Part shown: positions 24,526 through 32,436 of the stretch, piece after piece
Layout of the letters: every line of letters starts with the position of its first letter
Numbering within the stretch: the stretch's first letter is position 1
NCBI GenBank assembly: GCA_012184525.1
Contig: WOFQ01000007.1
Location: 496,001-560,000 of the forward strand
Length of the DNA: 64,000 nucleotides
Direction: 5' to 3'
Origin: Xenoacremonium recifei
Taxonomy: Eukaryota > Ascomycota > Sordariomycetes > Hypocreales > Nectriaceae
Translations under genes and position numbers: made by a program
Notes under the pieces: generated by a model
The model's database searches: none
What the model saw: the letters and a program-made list of their open reading frames with translations, nothing else
What the model was told of the DNA's origin: nothing

Positions 24526-25677
24526 CTTGTCGTTGCCAGTCGAGGAGAGTCGCGGAGGGAGTGTTGAGAGGGAATGAAAAGATTGCCGTGGAACAAGTAG
24601 AAGGCGACTCAACGAAGGACAGCGGCAATGTCTGATCGTGGGAAGGCGCTGCGTCATGACGGGGGGGTCAATGTGCATGAAGGAGGGGCAGGAGCGCCCC
24701 CAGGTCTTGCTTCAAGCAGGGTAGATAGACAGAAGGACTTCTCAGGCAAGAAGACGCATCGGGCTCATGAGACGGAAGGCAGATTGCTTCTTGAGGACGC
24801 CATCAGAGCGAGCGGCGCTTTGGGTGCGATCTCATGGCGTGAGAAGTTTGGTGATGCTGATTGCTTATGTGGACGCCAGTGAGGCAATGAGGTTATTTCC
24901 CGTGGAGCCGCACCAGTGACGGCCGCTGGAGCATTTTCTGATGGGGGCGTTCAGGCACTGGATATGGATCCAGGGGCTCATGATGGCGGGAGATTTTGCG
25001 ATTCAGGAACTGAGCATCGGCCAATCAAGCACGGCTTGTGCGCGCTTTCGCCACTCGTCCAAAGCCTGTAAGCTGACCGAGTTTTTCGTATTCTTGATAC
25101 TACAATTTTCTCCCCGTCTTTATGTGGCGGCCTGGAGTTTGCGATTGATAGTCCGGCGGATAGCGAGAATTTCACATCGCTCAACGAAAAGCCATATTGA
25201 GCAAATCAAGGCATTTTGAACATGTCTGCTCTGTAAAGCCAAATCTACACCCAGCGTGGAGTACCATAAAGATGATGTGAAAACTGGGTAAGTATCTTAT
25301 TTCCTCGTAAAACTCCTCGTGAGACCGGCTTTTCCCATCCTGTCGCGAAGTACGACTCCCAACAAAAGTCTGAATGTGGCGATGCCAGCTTCGCTTTAGC
25401 TGTTGAGTAAATTGAGCCGAACAACCGCTTTTGAGTGGTCATTAAATGATGGACTTCCTTACATATAAGCAAAGGCAAATGTACGTTGGTAGCTCTTTCC
25501 TCTGAATTGGTTCTTATCGCCCGACCGTTGGGGGAAGGAACGATGACGAACACCGTCTCCGTCAAACCTCCATCAGGCAGCCAGTTGAGAAGAGGCAGAT
25601 CCTCCAAAACCTCCATCTTGATACCGTATGACGTGTTCCTCTTTTGTCGTTAAATTTCAATTCAGACACCAGTGACA
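24526..25677. promoter_or_regulatory. divergent intergenic region, dehydratase and transporter
   Basis: About 1.15 kb serving as upstream region for both flanking genes. No supported coding sequence. The left half is GC-rich and the right half AT-richer. Confidence 0.4.
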
Positions 25678-26953
25678 ATGGCGGTTGAGGATAAACAATC
25701 CGAAGAAGTCGCGCTCCTGACTTCGGAGTCGGGTAACACGGACACGTCCTCCGATTCCTCCTGCCCCGAGACCGATGCGGACTGTCTCTTAGACCTCGAA
25801 GCAAATAACCAGACCTCGCAGGGTCTACTCAGCAGTGACAATGTGCAACGAGCTCCATCAACGGGGTTCCTCCAGGGGCTCGCTTGGATGGTGGTCAACA
25901 CATTGGCCACGGTTGGTATAGTACGCTGGAATGAACCTAGAAGCTCTCGTTCTGCTCTTTCTCTGACATAGACAAGGTCTTTACTAACAAAGCTATCTTC
26001 TCTGATCCATCGTGGAGGCTCTGCCAGCTCACGTTTGCCTCGTTTCATTTCGCGGTCACATGGTTTACTCTCCATATCCTCTCACGGCCTCGCTTCGCTT
26101 ACTTTACCCCCCGACGAGCGTCCTTGAAACGACTGGCACCTCTGGCTCTTACTATGTGCCTCAATGTTATCCTGCCCAATGTTTGTCTCGCTTTCTCCTC
26201 GGTCACATTCTATCAGATCGCCCGGATCCTTCTCACACCGACGGTTGCGGTCATAAACTTCTTCTCATATGGAGCTGCACTTCCAACGGATGCTATTATT
26301 GCTCTCGTTCCAGCATGTGCGGGAGTTGGGATGGTATCCTACTATGATTCGCTGCCCGTTTCTGACGCGAACATCAAGACGACATCGCCACTGGGAGTCA
26401 TCTTTGCTCTCCTCGGCATTTCCGCCTCTTCATTCTACACAGTTTGGATTGCAAGCTACCACAAAAAGCTGCAGATGAGTAGCATGCAGCTCCTTCATAA
26501 TCAGGCTCCTCTTGCAGCATTCCTACTGCTCTACGCGATCCCTTTCATCGATGTGTTTCCGGATTAGAAGACCGTGCCTACAAATCGATGGCTCATGATT
26601 GTTATAGTAAGTTCAAGAGGCGATTGAAAGACTGACACAGATGATTGACTTGGGGCTAGTCCGGCGTCTTTGCGTCGTTGATCAACATCTCACAGTTCTT
26701 TATTGTTGCACAGACTGGTCCGGTTTCAAGTACAGTCGTTGGTCATGTCAAGACCTGTACTATTGTGGCATTGGGCTGGGTAATGTCTGGAAGACTAGTG
26801 AGTGACAAAGAGATAGTCGGTGTATTTGTTGCTATTGGAGGAATCATTGCGTAAGACCCCTTTGCTGCTCTCAGGGATGTCAATTAACTGAGCGCCAGAT
26901 ACTCCGTGATTATGCTCGAGCATAACACGAAGAAAGGAGGAGACAAACAGTAA
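25678..26953 (+). CDS. SLC35/TPT-type nucleotide-sugar transporter with an in-frame TAG (possible pseudogene)
   Basis: Homology-guided model of four exons: 25678-25920, 25977-26606, 26660-26850, 26899-26953. It encodes 372 codons of a drug/metabolite-superfamily membrane protein with about ten helices. Typical blocks: GIVFTNKAIFSD (first helix), LTFASFHFAVTW, FTPRRASLKRLAPLAL, VTFYQIARILLTPTVAV, VSYYDSL, LLHNQAPLAAFLLL, ASLINISQFFIVAQTGPVSS, and STVVGHVKTCTIVALGW near the end. At codon 278 (26565-26567) the frame has TAG between FPD and KTVPTNRWLMI; a Trp codon TGG would fit there. All downstream exons keep correct splice sites and family sequence, so the lesion is a single base. The product would be either a 277-aa truncated protein, a readthrough product, or avoided by an unusual splice. 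The start is ATG at 25678. SLC35E3-type Golgi transporter is the closest guess; the substrate is unknown. Confidence 0.8.
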
Positions 26954-27271
26954 GACTCGCAGCAAAAAGTCGAAGGAAAAAAAACGACGCTTTGCTGCTG
27001 GAGCTGGAGCTGGAGCTGGAGCTGGAGCTGGAGTCCACTGTCAAATTGAGAACTTGGAATGAGTCATTGAGATGACTGGAGTCATGATGAAATTCTTAGT
27101 ATGCGAATCTCATGAGATATTCAATTGCGAAGGACTTGGAATTTGTCACTGGCCAGAGGGAAGACATGCTAGTTTGAATGTGTGCGTCAGCGAGACACGT
27201 TGTAATTAGTTGCTCGAGATATTTTTGTACCGTCGCTGTTGAAGAAGAAGTTCATTAACCAGAAAATCCAT
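26954..27271. other. short convergent intergenic region with a hexamer repeat
   Basis: About 320 bp between the stops of the transporter and RPF1. It contains the CTGGAG tandem repeat and nothing else recognisable. Confidence 0.5.
26998..27033. repeat. (CTGGAG)6 tandem repeat
   Basis: Six perfect hexamer units, just after the transporter stop codon and outside the coding model. Confidence 0.9.
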
Positions 27272-28516
27272 CTATAGATTGAACCGTTTTCGGTCTTTTT
27301 CCATCTTCGCCTTCCACTCCCATTGCATCGCATCATCTCCGTCACTGCCAGCTCGTCCAATACCCTTATCCACGCGTCTTAACTTTAGCGTAAACCGTGG
27401 ACCAAGCTCCTGGAGTCCAGCACGGATGTCTTCCACGCCCTTCACCTCTTTACCATCGGCGCCGATGATGCTCTTTTCCGTCGCTCGCTTATCCCGAAAG
27501 ACGTAACGATGGCGTCGAACAAAGATGTAGTCTCGCTGGTTGTGCAGCGTGACGACTTGTCGGCCTTGGAACTCGGGTTGTGGTGGAAAGAGAGTCATGA
27601 ACAGCTTGGCCGTGAGCAGACCCAGCGGTGTTTTGAAGTTGTTGAGTAGTAGCTCGGGGTAGTGGTTGGTCGGGTTTCCGTGGCCGGGGAGCTTCTTGCC
27701 CTCGATCCAGTTGGAGATGGAGAAATGGAACGTCGGGCCCGAGGGGAGGTGGACGACGGAGAGGGCGGTGGGCTTCTTAGAATCCTCTTTAAGTAGCACG
27801 ACAGCGGTATACTCTCTGTTGTTGGCGTACTTGCAGATCTCGCGGAGGGAGTACTTGTGGCCGTATCGGTGGGCGGAGCGGGGGATATAGCTGCTATTGG
27901 GGAAGAGTGTGCAGAGGAGGTTCGCCTCCTCGTGGAGAGTCGAGTTGAGCGAGGTGGTGACGAGGATCTTGGGCACTGGAGGCGGGACGTCGCTGAAGAG
28001 AGTCGGAAACTTGAGGGCGAGTGATGACGGCGTGAGGTCGAGGTTGGTGCTCGTTGTTGAGGGGGCGATACTGTTGTCTCTCCGTGCTCGTTTCGCGCGC
28101 TGTTTCTCTAGCCTTGCTTCCCGTGCCTCGTCGTCTTCATCGTCAGATCCTAGCATGCTGTCCACATCGTCATCTTCGTCGTCGACGTCATCATGGTTCT
28201 GGGCTTCAAGCGCCGCTTGTTCCTCAGCCTCGGCTTCTTCAATCCGCCGCCTCTTCAGCTTCTCTAGGTCTACTACGGCGCCTAAGCTGTCGTCGTCAAT
28301 GTCGTCCCATACTCGCTTCTGGTCCAGAGTCTTGGTCTTGTTCTTGGCCAGTCGGGCAGCCCTGAGTTCTGGGTCGCGATCCTCTTCCTTCTTTCGGCGA
28401 TGGCGTTCTTCGTGGCGCTCCTTGTCCCTGTGTTTCTTGTGCTGAACGAACAATTCTCTTCGCTTGAGCTTGTTGGCGGACTTGAGCGCCTGGACGGGGG
28501 GTTTCGTGAAGCCCAT
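27272..28516 (-). CDS. RPF1: Rpf1, ribosome production factor 1 (Brix domain)
   Basis: Predicted 414-aa nucleolar protein, intron-free. The start at 28516 (MGFTKPPVQALKSANKLKRRELF) is chosen because this is the conserved N-terminus of Rpf1. The first ~170 residues are highly charged with acidic runs. A Brix domain follows (about residues 190-385): PKILVTTSLNSTLHEEANLL, then NREYTAVVLLKED, HLPSGPTFHFSISNW, ELLLNNFKTPLG, and QGRQVVTLHNQRDYIFVRRHRY. The C-terminus carries LGPRFTLKLRRV, the sigma70-like motif of Brix proteins. Known role: 60S subunit assembly and ITS2 processing, associated with Mak16. It is head-to-head with NOC3, another 60S biogenesis factor, with 272 bp between the start codons. 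Confidence 0.95.
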   Translation of the reverse strand: MGFTKPPVQALKSANKLKRRELFVQHKKHRDKERHEERHRRKKEEDRDPELRAARLAKNKTKTLDQKRVWDDIDDDSLGAVVDLEKLKRRRIEEAEAEEQAALEAQNHDDVDDEDDDVDSMLGSDDEDDEAREARLEKQRAKRARRDNSIAPSTTSTNLDLTPSSLALKFPTLFSDVPPPVPKILVTTSLNSTLHEEANLLCTLFPNSSYIPRSAHRYGHKYSLREICKYANNREYTAVVLLKEDSKKPTALSVVHLPSGPTFHFSISNWIEGKKLPGHGNPTNHYPELLLNNFKTPLGLLTAKLFMTLFPPQPEFQGRQVVTLHNQRDYIFVRRHRYVFRDKRATEKSIIGADGKEVKGVEDIRAGLQELGPRFTLKLRRVDKGIGRAGSDGDDAMQWEWKAKMEKDRKRFNL

Positions 28517-28788
28517 GGCGATTGATCTTGGTGGTTGTCGTTGTTGGAGATTGTTAGTTGGCTGGGTCTCGTGCTGGGATTTAGCGACTGGATTTTTGGT
28601 AGTGGAGGGGCGGGAAGCGGCAGAAAATTCCAAAAATTTTGGCGGTGAGGGTGGGAGGGAGGTCATGATTGGCTGTATGGGTGATAAGGCTCCACCAAAA
28701 ACTTCCAGTTCTTAGGACATGGGCAGAATGCGACAAAACTTTTGATCAAGATCAGTCAGCCAAAGTCGACAGAAAGAAAGACAACAGG
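28517..28788. promoter_or_regulatory. bidirectional promoter, RPF1/NOC3
   Basis: 272 bp separate the two divergent ATGs of ribosome-biogenesis genes. It includes an AAAATTTT-type stretch near 28625-28640 (aaaattccaaaaatttt), reminiscent of the RRPE-like A/T-rich elements of ribi promoters; that assignment is inference. Confidence 0.5.
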
Positions 28789-30786
28789 ATGGCTCCGAAT
28801 GGGCCGAAACGAAGAAAGCTGGAGCATGACTCCTCAGGCGACGAGTCTGCGCCTAAATCCGCCAAGAAGGTGCAGAAGGCCTTCTTCAAGAACGCCTCAA
28901 ATTGGAATCTCGAGCAAGATTATGAGTCTCGACCACGCAAAGGAAAGAAGGCACAGAAGGAGAGCAATCGCTTGCCCATCAAGACGGCAGATGGTCGGAT
29001 AGAGCATCAAAATGGCGCAGACGATGATATCGCATCTGTTGAGAGCGACACGGAGTGGCTGGAAGGCCGGGAAGATGAGGTCGAGTCTGAAGATGAAGCG
29101 CCAGTCGAGGACGAGACGCCTTCGGTTCCTGAACCCCAGCAGATCCGAGAAGCCCAAGAGGAGCTGGCAAAGATTGCTATGGCCGTCAACGAGAACCCAG
29201 AGGACCACGTTGGTGCATTCAAAGCATTGGCGAAGATCGGACAGTCGAAGATCCTCGCCATTCAGATGCTCGCGCTCATGACACAGATGACTGTCTACAA
29301 AGATGTCATTCCTGGATACCGGATACGGCCACAAACCGAGGATGGGCCAAAAGAGAAGCTCTCCAAAGAGGTTCGAACGTTGAGGCAGTACGAACAGGCT
29401 TTGGTTTCAGGCTATCAGAACTACGTGAAGGAACTCGCTCGATGCGCCAAGCTGAACACGAGGGCGAACCGAGGCGGACAGACCTTGACAAATATCGCCA
29501 TCACTTGTGCTTGCACCTTGGTGACGTCGGTGCCTCACTTCAACTTCCGAGCCGACCTACTCAAGATCCTAGTGACAAAGCTTAGCCGGCGAAGGATAGA
29601 TGCCGACAGCATCAAGTGCAGAGATGCCCTGGAGACTCTATTCCGCGACGACGAAGAAGGCCGGCCGTCCCTCGAAGCTGTCTCTCTTCTCGCCAAGATG
29701 ATGAAGGCTCGTGACTTCCAGGTCGATGAGTCTGTCATCAATCTCTTCCTCAGTTTACGCCTCCTCTCCGAGTTCTCTGGCAAGGCTTCACAGGATCATG
29801 TGGAGCAGGCCAACGGCCAGAAGATGAAGAAAAAGAAAGAGTTCCGAACGAAGCGCGAACGAAAGGCCATCAAGGAGCAGAAGTCGCTTGAGAAGGACAT
29901 GGCAAACGCCGATGCTCTCGTAAGCCACGAGGAGTTGGAGCGCATGCAGTCTGAGACCTTGAAGCTCGTTTTCGCAACTTACTTTCGCATCCTGAAACTG
30001 AGAATCCCTCATCTTATGGGTGCCGTCCTGGAGGGACTGGCTAAGTATGCGCACTTGATCAATCAAGACTTCTTTGGTGATCTCCTCGAAGCTCTGAAGG
30101 ATTTGATCCGACATAGTGAGGAGGATGCCGAGGTAGACCCCGAGGCCGACGAAGAGAAAGAGGACCAAGATGATGAGGAGGACGATGTTCCTGTCCGCAA
30201 CCTGACGCGCGAGGCCCTTCTTTGCACAGTCACTGCTTATGCCCTTCTCGCGGGCCAAGACGCCCACAACTCCCGATCCGACCTTCACCTCGACCTGTCA
30301 TTCTTCACAACTCATCTCTACAAATCGCTCCTCGCCTTATCCACCAACCCCGACCTCGAGCTCACCCGTCCTACGGGGAGCACCTCCACCACCTCCAAGA
30401 TCAACGTCCAAACCACCACCGTGCTGCTCCTCCGCTCCCTCACAGGCATCCTCCTTCCTCCTTGGAACATCCGCTCAGTACCACCGTTGCGGCTTGCCGC
30501 CTTCGTCAAACAACTCATGACGACGACGTTGCAGATGCCAGAGAAGTCGTGCCAAGCGGTGCTCGTGCTTCTCAACGACATCGCGCATACGCACGCCAAG
30601 AAGGTTAGCAGTCTGTGGAATACGGAGGAGCGCAAGGGTGACGGCCGGTTCATCGCCGTGAGTGATAGTGTGGAGGGTAGCAATCCGTTCGCGGCTACGG
30701 TGTGGGAGGGCGAGTTGTTGCGTAAGCATTACTCGCCGAAGGTGCGGGAGGGTGTGAAGATGTTGGAGAAGGAGATGACGGGATAA
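28789..30786 (+). CDS. NOC3: Noc3, nucleolar complex-associated protein 3
   Basis: Predicted 665-aa nuclear/nucleolar protein, single exon. The start ATG at 28789 (MAPNGPKRRKLEHDSSGDE) gives the usual basic N-terminus. An acidic region is followed by the NOC3 N-terminal domain (IREAQEELAKIAMAVNENPE, then FKALAKIGQSK), the CBF/Mak21-type helical repeats (RTLRQYEQALVSGYQNYVKEL, HFNFRADLLKILV), a basic patch (KKKKEFRTKRERKA), and the C-terminal CBF-like domain (VFATYFRILKL, LLEALKDLIRHSE, PWNIRSVPPLRLAAFVKQL, LLRKHYSP). Known role: with Noc2 it chaperones late nucleolar to nucleoplasmic pre-60S particles, and in yeast it also takes part in replication initiation. It is the last conserved gene before the composition change. 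Confidence 0.95.
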   Translation: MAPNGPKRRKLEHDSSGDESAPKSAKKVQKAFFKNASNWNLEQDYESRPRKGKKAQKESNRLPIKTADGRIEHQNGADDDIASVESDTEWLEGREDEVESEDEAPVEDETPSVPEPQQIREAQEELAKIAMAVNENPEDHVGAFKALAKIGQSKILAIQMLALMTQMTVYKDVIPGYRIRPQTEDGPKEKLSKEVRTLRQYEQALVSGYQNYVKELARCAKLNTRANRGGQTLTNIAITCACTLVTSVPHFNFRADLLKILVTKLSRRRIDADSIKCRDALETLFRDDEEGRPSLEAVSLLAKMMKARDFQVDESVINLFLSLRLLSEFSGKASQDHVEQANGQKMKKKKEFRTKRERKAIKEQKSLEKDMANADALVSHEELERMQSETLKLVFATYFRILKLRIPHLMGAVLEGLAKYAHLINQDFFGDLLEALKDLIRHSEEDAEVDPEADEEKEDQDDEEDDVPVRNLTREALLCTVTAYALLAGQDAHNSRSDLHLDLSFFTTHLYKSLLALSTNPDLELTRPTGSTSTTSKINVQTTTVLLLRSLTGILLPPWNIRSVPPLRLAAFVKQLMTTTLQMPEKSCQAVLVLLNDIAHTHAKKVSSLWNTEERKGDGRFIAVSDSVEGSNPFAATVWEGELLRKHYSPKVREGVKMLEKEMTG

Positions 30787-31080
30787 GAGGAAAAGCATGG
30801 CATGGTTTTTTTTGCGTGAAGAATTATTGGATCTAAGGTATAGACTGTCTAAGCTTAATATTTAAGACGAACCTGGAATATCCAATTGTCTTTCCTACGT
30901 CCTGTCCGAAGCCAGTGCTGAGTTATGAGTTTACTTTATCTACAACTCCTTATCTTGCTCTCCAGAGCCTGAACTGGTTTAAACCTTGCTATTACTGAAC
31001 CAACCTTGAAATTTATACTGCAGGCCACGTTAGTCTACGGGCCATCAGGAACACGACTTAGTGCTACTAAGCTGCCAGGT

Positions 31081-31238
31081 GAAGCGTAGTATAGGATGCA
31101 TCGGTCTTCTGGCCTCGTAATGTGTAAAGGCAGCTTCATGTTGTGCGAGTAAAATATAGATCAGGGGGAAAATGACAGAATATCGCCAATAACTCCAGTT
31201 GAGATAGCTCTATCTAGATACTCTCTCATCGTGCTAGC
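31081..31238 (+). repeat. direct repeat, copy A
   Basis: Matches copy B at 32203-32366 over about 160 bp with interruptions. Shared strings include TAGGATGCA, TTCTTCTGGC-like, GTTGTGCGAGT and GCTCTATCTAGA, ending at a common GCTAGC. Confidence 0.7.
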
Positions 31239-31304
31239 AACGTGCTTGCACAGCTCCAGCTCGACAAAGCCGTCAGCACGATCTTCCGGATTAATAATCG
31301 GGTA

Positions 31305-31313
31305 TCGCCGTTC
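31305..31313. repeat. left target-site duplication (TCGCCGTTC)
   Basis: Identical to 31739-31747 on the other side of the MITE. Confidence 0.75.
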
Positions 31314-31738
31314 GGCGAGTCATATATGCACGGGTACCCGTGCAAATAAGATAACATGATATCCCACACGGGTACCTGTGCTAAATGCCTTAAACCTATA
31401 GGCCTAAGTGCCCTAAACCTATGGGCTTAAGTGCCCTGAACCTGCCTAAGTGCCCTGGAGCTACAGGCTTAAATACTCTAAATAGCCTCCCCAAGGCACC
31501 TAGAGGAGGATATTAAGGGCACCCAGGGAAAGCTGTTTAGGGAACCTAGGGGAGGCTATTTAGGATATTTAGGGCTGTAGCTTTAGGGCACTCAAGTCTA
31601 TAAGTTCAGGGCACTTAGGCCTGCAGCTCCCTATAAGATAGGGGATTATTCTGCTTATATAATATAATCTTACATCAGGTACTGTGTAAAAGTTACATTA
31701 TCTTATTTACACGGGCACCCGTGCATATATGAGCCGCC
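31314..31738. mobile_element. Foldback MITE, 425 bp, 9-bp target duplication (Mutator-like size)
   Basis: The terminal 41 bp (31314-31354) are the inverted complement of 31698-31738 with four mismatches; both ends begin GGCG and contain TCATATATGCACGGGT. The flanks carry an exact 9-bp direct repeat, TCGCCGTTC. The interior has no open reading frame and is itself an imperfect inverted repeat built from degenerate units of the type TAAGTGCCCT and CTAAATAGCCTCC. The lack of coding capacity with long TIRs marks a non-autonomous element. A 9-bp duplication is most often left by Mutator-like transposases; hAT elements usually leave 8 bp. Confidence 0.85.
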
Positions 31739-31747
31739 TCGCCGTTC
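31739..31747. repeat. right target-site duplication (TCGCCGTTC)
   Basis: Identical to 31305-31313, directly abutting the inverted repeat. Confidence 0.75.
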
Positions 31748-32202
31748 TTCCATAGACTTCATCGCCCGTTTAAAAATGCGCCAATAAGCGAGAGTGTGGG
31801 CTAGGAGAAGGTTGAAGTTTTAAATTTATCTCTATTAAGTCGTACCGCGAGCATGCTTCGCCTATCACTTCCAAAGGTTATTCTGTCGGCGAGTCTAATA
31901 AACTTCTAGTTCACCATCTGACCCTTCACATCAACCCATCTGTACCGAATGAACATTTCTCCATATAAGAGCAGCGGCGAGATGAAAGCTGGTGCCCCTA
32001 CCAGTCGATATCTCTTATTTTCCATGGATTCGCCCCGCTTGCGTTTCATGGTCTTATCTGCGGAGAGAGGGAGGTTCCTGGAGAAAGTACCGATCTGAAT
32101 GCGAGTCTTGCCTCATCGGGGAAGAGAGGCTGTTGATTGAAGTCGTCTGGCTCGGTCTCACGATCTTGGGGATGTGAGTTGCATTTCAGAACATGGGTGA
32201 CA

Positions 32203-32366
32203 AGAAACGTAACATAGGATGCACTGTTCTTCTGGCATCATAATTTGGAAAGGAAGCTTATTGTTGTGCGAGTCAATTATGGATATCAGAGGAAAATGCT
32301 AGGATCTCTCCTATATCTTCGCTTGGAGCAGCTCTATCTAGAATTCGTTAACGAATGGTCCGCTAG
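32203..32366 (+). repeat. direct repeat, copy B
   Basis: Diverged copy of 31081-31238. It lies about 70 bp beyond the stop codon of the reductase gene and so falls in that gene's 3' flank. Confidence 0.7.
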
Positions 32367-32436
32367 CTGATCCTTTATTTTAGATCACAATATATCCTGA
32401 TTTTATATTATTCTTGGACACTAATACTCCCTCCCC

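Larger units (their letters stand above)
30787..32436. other. gene-free boundary region with MITE and duplicated segment
   Basis: 1.65 kb, AT-rich, between NOC3 and the 3' end of the reductase gene. It holds two diverged direct copies of one segment (31081-31238 and 32203-32366) and, between them, a 425-bp inverted-repeat element. No coding region was supported. Confidence 0.7.
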
